Below are positions 19,338-29,251 of a stretch of DNA of 64,000 nucleotides, in pieces. The DNA is from Methylobacter sp. (lineage in GTDB: Bacteria > Pseudomonadota > Gammaproteobacteria > Methylococcales > Methylomonadaceae): positions 54,779 through 118,778 of the forward strand of contig JAPLRU010000099.1 in assembly GCA_026399025.1 (NCBI GenBank), read 5' to 3'. Each line of letters begins with the position of its first letter. The stretch's first letter is position 1. Position numbers and translations under genes: made by a program. The notes under the pieces were generated by a model. The model ran no database searches. It worked only from the letters and a program-made list of their open reading frames with translations, and was not told the DNA's origin.

Positions 19338-20691
19338 GATTGTTCTCCATGTGATGATTTTTACCGGACAAATCTGTCTGGAACAGATTTGCATTTACCC
19401 GAAGGGCGTCAGGCAGGATAGCCTGATGTGACAAATCTGTCTGGAACAGATTTGCATTTACCCGAAGGGCGTCAGGCAGGATAGCCTGATGTGAAAACCC
19501 GCCCGGCAACAAACTAAAAGCCTGATTGATACACGGCAAAACCAACACAAAAGCAGTGCCCAGCCCCGGCATCGAATCGACTTCAATACGGCCGCCATGC
19601 GCTTTGACCACGCTGTCGACAACAGCCAAGCCCAAGCCTGTTCCTTGTGGCTTGGTCGTGAAAAACGGTTCGAAAATCCGCTGCCGCAAGGCTTTGGCAA
19701 TGCCGGAACCGTCATCTTTAATCACAATCTGCAATTGATAGTCGTCAAGTTGAACCGCCGAGATTTGGATGCAGCCAACCTGCCCTACCGCATCGACCGC
19801 ATTATTCAATAAGTTAAGCAAAGCGCCGCGCAACGCATTTTCATTACCCAGCATCGCATCATGTTGTACTTCGTTGATGATCTGCAAGTCGATGCCGCCG
19901 TTACCGGTAGCCTCTTTAACAGCTTCCTTCAGATGATTTAGCAGTTCGGTCAACGAAAAAGTCTCCATCGCCAAGCGTCCGTCCTTGGCAAAAATCAACA
20001 TATCGTTGACCTGTCTTTCCAAATATTGCAGACGTTCGAGAATTTTTTGCGAAAACTTTTGCCGCTTGCCATTATCCAGCAGCGGATTGCTCATTTGCGA
20101 GGCGTAGAGTATGGCCGTCGCCAGCGGCGTTCTGACCTGATGCGCCATGCTGGCGACCATTTCGCCCATGGCCGACAGCTGCTTTTGCTGATCCAGCATA
20201 TCTTGCAGGTTGCGCATTTCGCTGACGTCGGAAAGCAGAATAATTTGCCCCGAGTCGCCGGCGCCGTTGCCGGCCGCGTCTCTACTGACCGTCATATTGA
20301 CCCGCTTGCCATTACTCAACTGGCGCTCATGAGGATTGCCGAAAACCGGAATCAGGCTGCGTTTGACAATGTCGAGCCAATCCAGACCAATCAACGGTTC
20401 GTCTAAAAAAGCGATGGCGGCCGCATTGCAATCCAAAACCTTGCCTGCCGCATCCAACACAATGACGCCGGCCGGAAGCGCAGCCAGGATTTTTTCCAGG
20501 CGGCCGGCCAGCTTTTCTTTTTCTTCGAGGGTTTTAAGGCGTTCGCTATGGGCAAAAGCGAGTTCGCCATGCAACTTGGCAACCTGCTCTTCCAAGCCTT
20601 GATAAGAATCGGATAAGTTTTGGAACAGCTCGTTAAAAGTGCGGAACGCATCGGTGAGCTGCTCGGTTTTCTGCTTTTTTTGACTATTCAT
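19324..20691 (-). CDS. flrB: Flagellar sensor histidine kinase FlrB/FleS
   Basis: PAS, H-box MAHQVRTPLATAILYASQM, GTGLGLAVVDSVVKAHGG; adjacent to flrC; start chosen at MNSQKKQ. Confidence 0.88.
   Translation of the reverse strand: MNSQKKQKTEQLTDAFRTFNELFQNLSDSYQGLEEQVAKLHGELAFAHSERLKTLEEKEKLAGRLEKILAALPAGVIVLDAAGKVLDCNAAAIAFLDEPLIGLDWLDIVKRSLIPVFGNPHERQLSNGKRVNMTVSRDAAGNGAGDSGQIILLSDVSEMRNLQDMLDQQKQLSAMGEMVASMAHQVRTPLATAILYASQMSNPLLDNGKRQKFSQKILERLQYLERQVNDMLIFAKDGRLAMETFSLTELLNHLKEAVKEATGNGGIDLQIINEVQHDAMLGNENALRGALLNLLNNAVDAVGQVGCIQISAVQLDDYQLQIVIKDDGSGIAKALRQRIFEPFFTTKPQGTGLGLAVVDSVVKAHGGRIEVDSMPGLGTAFVLVLPCINQAFSLLPGGFSHQAILPDALRVNANLFQTDLSHQAILPDALRVNANLFQTDLSGKNHHMENNHETV
19368..19493. 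repeat. Two exact tandem copies of a 63-bp palindrome-rich element inside the 3' end of flrB
   Basis: 19368-19430 and 19431-19493 are identical; each holds caaatctgt..acagatttg and tcaggc..gcctga arms; encodes SHQAILPDALRVNANLFQTDL twice. Confidence 0.97.
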
Positions 20692-20740
20692 TTTCGGTCG
20701 CTCTGCTTGTCTACAACTTAAACCTGTTGGTTTATAGTCA

Positions 20741-20756
20741 AGCAAAAATCAGACCA
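20741..20756 (-). promoter_or_regulatory. Candidate sigma-54 promoter upstream of flrB (TGGTCTGATTTTTGCT)
   Basis: GG/TTGC at canonical spacing, about 50 bp before the chosen flrB start. Confidence 0.55.
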
Positions 20757-20920
20757 AATATTAATTACTCTGTTTTCAGGACGTTAAAGCGAGATGACAA
20801 GAAATTGACGCTTACATCAAGATTGCGCGCTCCGAAGTTGTCCGAGAAAATTCTCGTTGCCGTTCGAAGCCGTATAAGGTAACTCTTGCTCAATAAGGAC
20901 ACGGCAAATCAAGCCGAAAT

Positions 20921-20996
20921 GGAACGCAGATGATTATAATAAATACGGATTTCATAGCTTGTCTCTGTTAATCATCATTCAGCGCCATCTGCGTTC
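20921..20996. repeat. Dispersed inverted-repeat element (ggaacgcagatgat ... atcatcattcagcgccatctgcgttc)
   Basis: Inverted arms; related to 9266-9340. Confidence 0.55.
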
Positions 20997-21048
20997 TATT
21001 GAATGGAGGGTTTATCTATTGCGCATGGCCTACCATCAATTCTTCAGG

Positions 21049-22536
21049 TTAACGCTGTAAATCATACTTTCTTAATTTTTCAACCAGCGTGGTCCGGCGC
21101 ATATTCAAGCGTTTGGCGGCATGAGCCACCACGCCGTTGCATTCGTTTAAGGCCTGACGTATCAAATCGACCTCCAGAATATTCAAATACTCCTTTAAAT
21201 CTATGCCTTGCTCCGGCAACTGCGCTAAAGAGCCTGATGAATTATCAAACGCCGCAATAATATCCATGTGCTCGGATAAATCGACTTCCTCGCTATTAAC
21301 CGCAGTGACCGCTTCAGTATTGTCAACGGTCGGTTCGGCAAGAATTTCTTCAGGAACCTGATAGCGCTGGAATTTTTCCGGCAAATCGGCCGCATCGACC
21401 AGTCCTTTAGGATTCATAATCGCCAGTCGTTCAATCAAGTTCGCCAATTCCCTGACATTGCCCGGCCATTCATGCTGCATCAATACCGCTAAGGCGGCCT
21501 GGGTCAAGCGCACCGAGCCGCGGTTGGACGCTTCCAGGCGTACAATAAGATCGTTCACTAACAAGGGAATATCTTCCGCCCGGTCTTTTAAGGCCGGTAT
21601 TTCGATAGGAAAAACATTCAAGCGGTAAAACAAATCTTCCCGAAACCGGTTCGCTTTAATCTCATTTTCAAGATAGCGGTGAGTGGCGGCGATTACCCGC
21701 ACATCGCAATGGATGGTTTTATTGCTGCCGACGCGTTCAAAGGTGCGTTCCTGCAATACGCGTAATAATTTGACCTGCATAGCCAAGGGCATATCGCCGA
21801 TTTCATCGAGAAAAAGAGTGCCGCCTTCAGCCATTTCAAAACGCCCCTGCCGGGCGCTTAAAGCGCCGGTAAACGCCCCTTTCTCGTGGCCGAACAGCTC
21901 GCTTTCCAGCAGTTCGCCCGGAATCGCGCCGCAATTTATAGGCACAAACGGTCTCTCTCTGCGGAAGGAAGCATCGTGTAAAGCCCGGGCAACCACTTCT
22001 TTGCCGGTTCCCGACTCGCCGAGAATTAACACCGTCGCATCCGATTCGGCCACTTGATCGATCAACTTACGGATGCCGACAATAGCCTGGCTCTTGCCTT
22101 TTAGCCGTTCGACTAAAGGCGAACGACGATCCGAGCCTTCATGCGCCGCAGAGGTCGTTTGCGTAGCCAGTCTATCGAGTATCGGCTTTAACACCGGATG
22201 CGTAGTCGGCCATTCCAAAACGTGAGACACACTATGAGTGATGATGCTTGAAACCTGGAGTGAGGTTCCTTTGTTGATTAACAAAATAACCGGGATCTTA
22301 TTCGCCCTCTCTACAACATCACCGACCACGACCGCTTGTTTTTCAATGCCGTCGCCGACAAAAACGCCACATAAAGGCTCGGTTACACTAAAACAAGACG
22401 CATAATCCGTCGAATCGACGGCTTCCACGGTATACCCCATAAACTGAAAAACCGCCTCCAGTTGTTGAGTTCTTACTTTATTATTGTCAATTAACAAAAT
22501 ACGCGGCAACGCCATATTTTTACACTCATCACTCAC
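21049..22536 (-). CDS. flrA: Sigma-54-dependent flagellar master regulator FlrA/FleQ
   Basis: FleQ-type N-terminal domain, GESGTGKEVVARALH, GAFTGA, Fis HTH (VAHAAKRLNMRRTTLVEKLRKYDL). Confidence 0.9.
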   Translation of the reverse strand: MSDECKNMALPRILLIDNNKVRTQQLEAVFQFMGYTVEAVDSTDYASCFSVTEPLCGVFVGDGIEKQAVVVGDVVERANKIPVILLINKGTSLQVSSIITHSVSHVLEWPTTHPVLKPILDRLATQTTSAAHEGSDRRSPLVERLKGKSQAIVGIRKLIDQVAESDATVLILGESGTGKEVVARALHDASFRRERPFVPINCGAIPGELLESELFGHEKGAFTGALSARQGRFEMAEGGTLFLDEIGDMPLAMQVKLLRVLQERTFERVGSNKTIHCDVRVIAATHRYLENEIKANRFREDLFYRLNVFPIEIPALKDRAEDIPLLVNDLIVRLEASNRGSVRLTQAALAVLMQHEWPGNVRELANLIERLAIMNPKGLVDAADLPEKFQRYQVPEEILAEPTVDNTEAVTAVNSEEVDLSEHMDIIAAFDNSSGSLAQLPEQGIDLKEYLNILEVDLIRQALNECNGVVAHAAKRLNMRRTTLVEKLRKYDLQR

Positions 22537-22784
22537 ATTAAGACCGTTCGATGGCCTGATACTTTGCGCAATAATAACCGGAAATCATCTTCCCGGCATG
22601 ATCTTAAACATAATCCCTGTTTATTATTTAACTAATAAAAGAAGTTAAACATCGAATCAGCGGCATGTCAAAATTGTTATTATTTCATACCGTTCTAAAA
22701 CTTTCTTAATGTAATTTACTTAGCTAAATCAAGCCGTAACCGACATCCAAACTTGACAAAATTTTCCCATCATAGACACTAGGG

Positions 22785-24065
22785 TTGTTTTCCATAACCC
22801 AGAGTGTACTTTCTTTGAACGATATGCCCCTTAGTGTGTTGTTTGGCATACTTGTCGCTATGCTTATTCTTTCCGCATTTTTCGCCGGCTCGGAAACAGC
22901 TTTAATGTCGTTAAACCGGTATCGTTTAAGACATCTTGTTAAGCTAAAACACCCCGGCGCAATAAAAGCCCAAAAACTATTGCAAAGGCCCGATCATTTG
23001 CTCGGCCTGATGCTACTGGGTAATATTTTTATTAATAATTTCGCCGCGTCGCTTACAACCGTCATTGCAATCAAGCTCTATACCGATGATGAATCCGTCA
23101 TAGCTGTCTCCACCGGAATTTTAACGATCGTAATGCTCATTTGCTCGGAAGTAACCCCCAAGACGCTCGCGGCAATAAACCCGGAGCCGCTCGCCTTTCC
23201 TGCCGCCTGGGTTTACATGCCCTTATTAAAACTTCTTTATCCGATTGTTTGGTTTATCAATTTATTCGTTAACCTGTTACTCAGGGTGGTCGGCATTGAT
23301 GTCAAAAAAAGTCGCCATGATGCGCTAAATAAGGACGAATTAAAAAGCGTTATTAGCGACGCGGAAAGTTTAATGCCGCCGCGTTACCAAAAAATGTTAA
23401 TGGGCATACTCGATCTCGAATCGGCGACTGTCGAAGATATCATGACCCCTCGCAAGGAAATTGTCGGTATTGACCTTGAATTGCCGATTGAAGACATCGT
23501 TGATCGGATAAAGACCAGTCCACATACCCGTTTACCCGTCTACAAAACCAGCATCGACAGAATTATCGGTTTTATCCATTTAAGAAAGATACTGCTGCTG
23601 CTCAATCAAGAAGATTTTGACAAACAAACCATTATAAACTGCCTCGACAAACCCTCGTTTATCCCTGAAAGCACACCGGTGCATAACCAAATGCATCGCT
23701 TTAAGCATGAGAAAATCCGCATAGGTCTGGTCGTTGACGAATATGGCGACGTGCAGGGCTTGGTTACGATGGATGATTTATTACAGGAAATAGTAGGCGA
23801 GCTGATCACCGATGATGTCGCGGTAAGAGCGCAAAGCGACGGCAGCTACTTGGTCGACGCCAACATTACCATTAGGGAATTAAACCGCGTCACCCAATGG
23901 TCGCTGCCTACGGAAGGGCCAAAGACGCTGAACGGGCTTATCATTGAGTTTATGGAAACCATACCCGAAGCAGGGACCAGCATCAGACTGCACGACTACC
24001 TGCTGGAAATCATCAGGCGAGATGAAAACAGCGTTAAACTGGTTAAATTTTTACCCAGAAAATAA
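22785..24065 (+). CDS. HlyC/CorC family transporter (CNNM domain plus CBS pair)
   Basis: AFFAGSETALMSLNRYRLRHLV, VEDIMTPRKEI, VVDEYGDVQGLVTMDDLLQEIVGE. Confidence 0.92.
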   Translation: MFSITQSVLSLNDMPLSVLFGILVAMLILSAFFAGSETALMSLNRYRLRHLVKLKHPGAIKAQKLLQRPDHLLGLMLLGNIFINNFAASLTTVIAIKLYTDDESVIAVSTGILTIVMLICSEVTPKTLAAINPEPLAFPAAWVYMPLLKLLYPIVWFINLFVNLLLRVVGIDVKKSRHDALNKDELKSVISDAESLMPPRYQKMLMGILDLESATVEDIMTPRKEIVGIDLELPIEDIVDRIKTSPHTRLPVYKTSIDRIIGFIHLRKILLLLNQEDFDKQTIINCLDKPSFIPESTPVHNQMHRFKHEKIRIGLVVDEYGDVQGLVTMDDLLQEIVGELITDDVAVRAQSDGSYLVDANITIRELNRVTQWSLPTEGPKTLNGLIIEFMETIPEAGTSIRLHDYLLEIIRRDENSVKLVKFLPRK

Positions 24066-24174
24066 GCCCTTATCATAGTATTGAGTGAGTAACCGTTAGG
24101 AAATGGAATTTCTTGAATAACTAAAATAATACCGTCTATAATCAAAGTTCGTTTAAAAATGCATTACCACAACA

Positions 24175-24807
24175 ATGGCAAAACTGACTGTTTTTTTTAA
24201 GGATAAAGCGATCCATTCCGGTCTGTTTGACCACGGTATTGTGCATATCGGACGCGATGAAACCAACGATATAAGCATTGACAGCCTGGCGGTTGCTCCG
24301 GCTCACGCAGTCATGATTATTCGCGACGATGACTACATTATCAAACAGCTCAATGATGAATTTCCGTTAATCGTCAACGGTAAAAAAATCAAAATAGGCA
24401 ATCTCGGCAACAACGATGTTATCTCCATGGGGAAGCATGACATCGTTTTCAATACCACCGAGGCAGTAGAATATCCCGAATCGAATAGCCTTATTGACGA
24501 AGATGTAAAATCGCTTAATCAGGAAATCGACGGCGAATTACGTAGCCCTGCCGCCAACTTGCAATTTATGAGCGGCAACAATATCGGCAAGATCCTGCCC
24601 TTAAAAAAATCCATGACACGGCTGGGTCATGACGGCAACGGCGTTATTGCCATAGCAAAAAGAAAAGAAGGTTATTTTGTTTCAGTATTGGAACATAGCG
24701 GAACGATTACCGTAAATAATGAGCCTTTAAACGATAAGTCGTTAAAATTGAACACCAACGATGTACTGGTTATTGACAACACATCCCTGCAATTTTTTTT
24801 GAATTAA
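24175..24807 (+). CDS. FHA-domain protein, apparently with two FHA modules
   Basis: HIGRDETNDISIDSLAVAPAHAVM...VNGKKI; second segment TRLGHDGNGV...VNNEPL. Confidence 0.8.
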   Translation: MAKLTVFFKDKAIHSGLFDHGIVHIGRDETNDISIDSLAVAPAHAVMIIRDDDYIIKQLNDEFPLIVNGKKIKIGNLGNNDVISMGKHDIVFNTTEAVEYPESNSLIDEDVKSLNQEIDGELRSPAANLQFMSGNNIGKILPLKKSMTRLGHDGNGVIAIAKRKEGYFVSVLEHSGTITVNNEPLNDKSLKLNTNDVLVIDNTSLQFFLN

Positions 24808-24811
24808 AACT

Positions 24812-25180
24812 ATGCTTCCACTAGAAAACAACGATCACCGCCATTTTCACCGGATTCTCTACACCGCGGAAGCCACGTTAAGCTGCGAAGGAAAAACCTG
24901 GAGCTGCAACATTCTTGACCTGTCCTTAAAAGGCTGTTTATTGGATTTTGGCTTTGCTTGGGAAGGCGATCCGGAAAAAATCTGCACACTCGTCCTGCAA
25001 TTATCCGAAGATGTCCGGATAGAAATGGACCTTTGCGCTACCCATGTCGTCAATAGCAAGGTGGGCTTTAAATGCGAACACATTGATATAGACAGCATTT
25101 CCGAGCTACGCAGGCTGGTTGAGCTCAATCTTGGCAGCAGCGACTTATTGGAAAGGGATTTACAGGCATTAATCGGTTAA
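24812..25180 (+). CDS. PilZ-domain protein
   Basis: HRHFHRILYTAEATL, ILDLSLKGCLLDF; matches the RxxxR ... DxSxxG PilZ pattern. Confidence 0.8.
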   Translation: MLPLENNDHRHFHRILYTAEATLSCEGKTWSCNILDLSLKGCLLDFGFAWEGDPEKICTLVLQLSEDVRIEMDLCATHVVNSKVGFKCEHIDIDSISELRRLVELNLGSSDLLERDLQALIG

Positions 25181-25238
25181 AGCCTACAGCAGGCTTGGGC
25201 ATAACGCTCATAAATCCAACGACGCCGGGACTAAGCAT

Positions 25239-26063
25239 GTGTTACGGAAAATATCCTCAACAAAACACTACGATATTCTTATGGCACTCGTTTATTTTTT
25301 AACAACTGCTGTAGCTGCGTTTCTAATAACGAGTGCTGTTGCAAGGCGCTATCGCGTACCTATATTGCTGTATCACTCCGTTAGTCCCGTCGCCAAAAAA
25401 GGCCGAAAGATCTCTATCAATAGTGCTGCATTCGAGCGTCAAATGCGTTTTCTTAAAGAAAACTACAATGTACTGCCGTTAGAAACCTTGTGCGCTTTAC
25501 GTAACGAAAACCAAACCTTTCCCAAAAACAGCATTGCGATAACGTTTGATAACAATTTCGGCAATTTCTATAACCATGCATTACCTATTATTGAGCACTA
25601 TAAACTACCTGTAACCCTGTATGTCATAGTTGGCGAATTGAATAAACTTAAGCCGGAAACCATAAAGGCCATGAAAAAATCCGGCCTTATCGATTTTGCC
25701 AGCCACACTATCTCTCATCCTTATTTGAGCCGGCTAAGTTCGAAAGAACTGAATATGGAGTTGAGTGGCTCCAAAGTACTCTTGGAAAAACAAGTCGATT
25801 CATCTATAAACTCCTTGGCCTATAGCTATGGCGATTTTAATGACCAGGTCAAGCAAAAGACAAAAGAGGCAGGCTACGAGACGGCCGTTGCAGTGTACCC
25901 TCAACATATATTTGCTTATGATGACCTTTTGTCCCTGCGTAGGATACCGATTACCCAGTACTCGGATAATATGCGGGTATTCAAGATGCAACTGTTAGGT
26001 TACCTTGATTTTGTACAGTATTTTGGCTCTTTATTAAAACGAACGTTAATTAGAATAATGTGA
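25239..26063 (+). CDS. Polysaccharide deacetylase family (NodB) protein
   Basis: VPILLYHSVSP, IAITFDNNFGNFYNHALPIIEHY, IDFASHTISHPYLS. Confidence 0.8.
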   Translation: MLRKISSTKHYDILMALVYFLTTAVAAFLITSAVARRYRVPILLYHSVSPVAKKGRKISINSAAFERQMRFLKENYNVLPLETLCALRNENQTFPKNSIAITFDNNFGNFYNHALPIIEHYKLPVTLYVIVGELNKLKPETIKAMKKSGLIDFASHTISHPYLSRLSSKELNMELSGSKVLLEKQVDSSINSLAYSYGDFNDQVKQKTKEAGYETAVAVYPQHIFAYDDLLSLRRIPITQYSDNMRVFKMQLLGYLDFVQYFGSLLKRTLIRIM

Positions 26064-26343
26064 CGGACGTATCCGCTACCGGAGAAAGCCGAAGGACGGC
26101 TGAAGCCATGGCCGGCAAACAGCTCAAAAGCTTTTTCGACCCTCGAAAATCCAATCCATCCACGCCGCCTTAAACAGCTCCGGTTTCAAAAAAGTTTGAA
26201 GGCTCAACCGTCCTAAAAACGACCCAGCGACGCTATTCTAACGCAACTACTTTCTCCCCTGCGGCTTCTAAATCGGCTCCTGCTAGACACCCCCCTCAAT
26301 AAAAGCGAAAATGCCGATCAGCCACAAATAAACAATCTTCCAG

Positions 26344-26372
26344 TCGACCTAGCTACTCAGTAGGTAGGTCGA
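26344..26372. promoter_or_regulatory. Strong hairpin (13-bp near-perfect stem, 3-nt loop) upstream of the hybrid histidine kinase
   Basis: tcgacctagctac-tca-gtaggtaggtcga, one mismatch. Confidence 0.5.
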
Positions 26373-26491
26373 AAGATGGAACGCGGATACCGGTTTTCGG
26401 CACCGGCGTTCCATTGCCTTGAATAGCCGGGTAGTCATCAATCGATGAGCAAACCGACAATCGATTACTTTATCAAACAGAGAGTGAGGCA

Positions 26492-28465
26492 ATGTCTACT
26501 TCAATAAAAACGCCCTTCGCTCATGCGTCGCGTAAACTGATTTCGTCGTTACAGTCGTGGTCTCTAAGGCCTAGTAACGTCAACTCGAAACAAAAGCCAA
26601 ACCGATACTCCATCCCGCATTTCGATGCCGACAACGAACGCCTGTTTCGGCAAGAGCTTAAAATCGAAACCCTGAGCACCCTAAAAACCGTGTTATTGCT
26701 AGGTGCAAGCTGTTTTTTAGGCTTCATTGTTTTGGGTATAGTTAATGGCGGATTGTCAAAAGACGAAATCATCGGTTACTTATTAATAGTCATCACATTA
26801 ACCGTTTTATTTGTGATCTTGTATCGGCACCCTCAACCTGAAAGCCAAGTCAACTCAGTCGCTAAGCTCAGCGCAGTGCTATCGGTTATCGGCCTGAGCT
26901 GTATTTTGCTCACAGAGAACAATCCCGCTTTGTATGCAGAAATCTGGATCGGCTTATTGCCGATTTACTTCTTCATCTATGGGCAAATGTTCATGACAAT
27001 TACCGAAGCCTTGAAATTCGGCCTATTGGCCATGATCATCATGCCCCTGAGCGGTTACCTGATAGGCGTTGAAACGGCGGCGCTGATGCCGTCGATTATA
27101 ATACTGCTGATCGTCAACGCCTTCGGTTTCTGCACCCGCTGCCAACTGGAAGCCCATACCCGCAACTTGTTTCGGGAACGTCGTCAAGCCGAATGCATAT
27201 CGGCAGATAAGACCTTGTTTTTAAGACAGCTTAGCCACAACCTACGTCAGCCGTTACAGGCCTTGAGTTGTTACTCTTCGGTACTGGATGCCGGTTTCAC
27301 CAACCACTCCGCCCCCCATTTACATAATGTGGCGGTCAAACTGGGCGCGGCCGTAGATGATCTTAATAACGCCTTCAATCACATCCTCGACATCGCCAAC
27401 TTGGAAACCGGCCGGCAAATTCCGCAGCTGGCGGCAATCGACGTCAATATCCTATTGGCAACATTGGCAGACCGCTTCGCTCAGCAAGCCGCGAAAAAAG
27501 ACTTGAAGCTGAAAATCCACTTACGTTCGCAGCCGCCCTACACGGTATACAGCGATGCTTGCATTTTAAGCCAGATCATAAGCAACCTGATCGATAACGC
27601 CATCAAGTACACCGACAGCGGCTGGATAGTAATCGCCGCCGTTAAAACCCGCGACAACCGGCTCATGCTACATATACGCGACAGCGGTATCGGCATTGCC
27701 GATGAACTGCATGACGATATATTCAAAGAGTTTTTCCGTTGTCCCAAACATCAGACCGATGCAAAAACTAACGGTCTGGGCATCGGTCTGGCCTATGTAT
27801 TAAAGGCCATGGAATACTTGCCCGATCACAGTCTGCAAGTCCATTCGCGGCTGCATCAGGGTAGCGATTTCCAACTCTGCCTACCGGTCGTTGATACCGC
27901 ACAGCAACAACTTTGCGCCCAGCCCCTCCACTCCGGTTTTACCGATAGCTTCGTGTTTATCGTCGATACCGATCAACAGGTTTTGCAAGCGATGGCCGAA
28001 CAATTAAGCGCTTGGGGCTGTCTGGTACAAACCGCCGCCTGCAAAGCCGAAACCCTTGCCGCCCTGGCCGAAAACTTCAGAGCGCCCGACCTTTTGATCA
28101 CTGACTTCTATTTGAACGACAACGAAACCGCCCACGACATCATCGCCGCTGTCCAGGCCGACTGCGGGCCGGTGCCGACGCTAATCCTATCCTGCCACAA
28201 CATCCCAGCCGAAGACAGGGCAAAACTGCCGGAAAGCACGCTACTGCTGCGCAAACCCGCCGGCGGGGAAGTTTTGATGGGGATGATGGCGAAGGCAATG
28301 GGAACATGGTCAAGTGCCCGCCCTTTTTCCGTTGAAGATACCTATAGGAATGTAGATAAGCAGAGCAACGCAGGCGCAGCTGCCGAGAAGCTTGGAATGA
28401 AGGGAATAAAAAAATTCTCATACCTCGGTTGCGAAAACTCAACTCAAACGCCGTCGCAAATATGA
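26492..28465 (+). CDS. Hybrid sensor histidine kinase (TM sensor, HisKA, HATPase, receiver)
   Basis: LRQLSHNLRQPLQALSCYSS, LISNLIDNAIKYTDSGW, GIGLAYVLKAM, receiver IVDTDQ / LLITDFYLND / LRKP. Confidence 0.9.
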   Translation: MSTSIKTPFAHASRKLISSLQSWSLRPSNVNSKQKPNRYSIPHFDADNERLFRQELKIETLSTLKTVLLLGASCFLGFIVLGIVNGGLSKDEIIGYLLIVITLTVLFVILYRHPQPESQVNSVAKLSAVLSVIGLSCILLTENNPALYAEIWIGLLPIYFFIYGQMFMTITEALKFGLLAMIIMPLSGYLIGVETAALMPSIIILLIVNAFGFCTRCQLEAHTRNLFRERRQAECISADKTLFLRQLSHNLRQPLQALSCYSSVLDAGFTNHSAPHLHNVAVKLGAAVDDLNNAFNHILDIANLETGRQIPQLAAIDVNILLATLADRFAQQAAKKDLKLKIHLRSQPPYTVYSDACILSQIISNLIDNAIKYTDSGWIVIAAVKTRDNRLMLHIRDSGIGIADELHDDIFKEFFRCPKHQTDAKTNGLGIGLAYVLKAMEYLPDHSLQVHSRLHQGSDFQLCLPVVDTAQQQLCAQPLHSGFTDSFVFIVDTDQQVLQAMAEQLSAWGCLVQTAACKAETLAALAENFRAPDLLITDFYLNDNETAHDIIAAVQADCGPVPTLILSCHNIPAEDRAKLPESTLLLRKPAGGEVLMGMMAKAMGTWSSARPFSVEDTYRNVDKQSNAGAAAEKLGMKGIKKFSYLGCENSTQTPSQI

Positions 28466-28567
28466 GCTTTCTACCTACAGGCAAGGCTTAACCCCGTTCA
28501 CCTTGAGCCTTTCGGCTATACTCAGGAAGGGCGCTTGATCGAAGAATGGAAGGTTAAACCTTAGCCT

Positions 28568-29251
28568 TCAATTTCCCACCTCCGGCCGCCCGAACACAAT
28601 CCCCTTCTCAAATACCTTAACCAACAACTCCGTCCGCCGCACTACAGCAAACTTCTGAAAAATCGGCCGCAGATGATTTTTGACCGTCTGTTCCTCAATC
28701 CCCAACTTGCGGGCAATTTCCTTATTGCATAGGCCTTGCACCAACCAACCCAATACCTCGAACTCGCGCGGGGTCAAACCCAAACCAGCCGGATTAGATA
28801 CCGGCCAAATCCCAATATCGGCGGTCTTCTCCGATAAGCTAGACTCTCTCACCGCTTGCGGCCCCACTACCGAAGCCGGCAAATACACCCGCCCGGACAA
28901 CACATCCCGCAATGCTAGGGCAAACGCCTGCCGCGACACCGTCTTGGCAATAAACCCCATCGCCCCCAGCCGCAACGCCTCAAACACCAGTTCCCTGTCG
29001 TCCAAACCGGAAAACATCGCCACGCACAAATTCGGAAACTCCCGGCGCAACTCCGCCAACCCCGTCAGCCCATCCTTACCCGGCAACTGAATATCCAGTA
29101 ACACCAGATTCAGCGGCGTATCGCGAACAATCACCAAACCCTTGTCAAAGCTTTCCGCTTCGAATATCTGCAACTCGGGGAATATCTGCTTCAACAAACA
29201 GGCAACACCCTCGCGGGCGCAGAAATGGTCGTCTATTAGGAGGATGTTCAT
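28568..29251 (-). CDS. NarL/LuxR-type response regulator
   Basis: Receiver LIDDHFCAREG, LLDIQLPGKDG; C-terminal LTPREFEVLGWLVQGLCNKEIARKLGIEEQTVKNHLRPIFQK. Confidence 0.93.
   Translation of the reverse strand: MNILLIDDHFCAREGVACLLKQIFPELQIFEAESFDKGLVIVRDTPLNLVLLDIQLPGKDGLTGLAELRREFPNLCVAMFSGLDDRELVFEALRLGAMGFIAKTVSRQAFALALRDVLSGRVYLPASVVGPQAVRESSLSEKTADIGIWPVSNPAGLGLTPREFEVLGWLVQGLCNKEIARKLGIEEQTVKNHLRPIFQKFAVVRRTELLVKVFEKGIVFGRPEVGN

Noticed and set aside
19338-19394. N-terminal extension of FlrC (MQICSRQICPVKIITWRTI)
   Set aside because: It is translated from the duplicated palindromic element; the canonical receiver start is MKQYDVLVVEDD.
28325-28465. Non-domain tail of the hybrid kinase (TYRNVDKQSNAGAAAEKLG...)
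   Set aside because: Probably a run-on of the frame beyond the receiver domain into intergenic sequence; no recognisable domain, so not listed as a finding.
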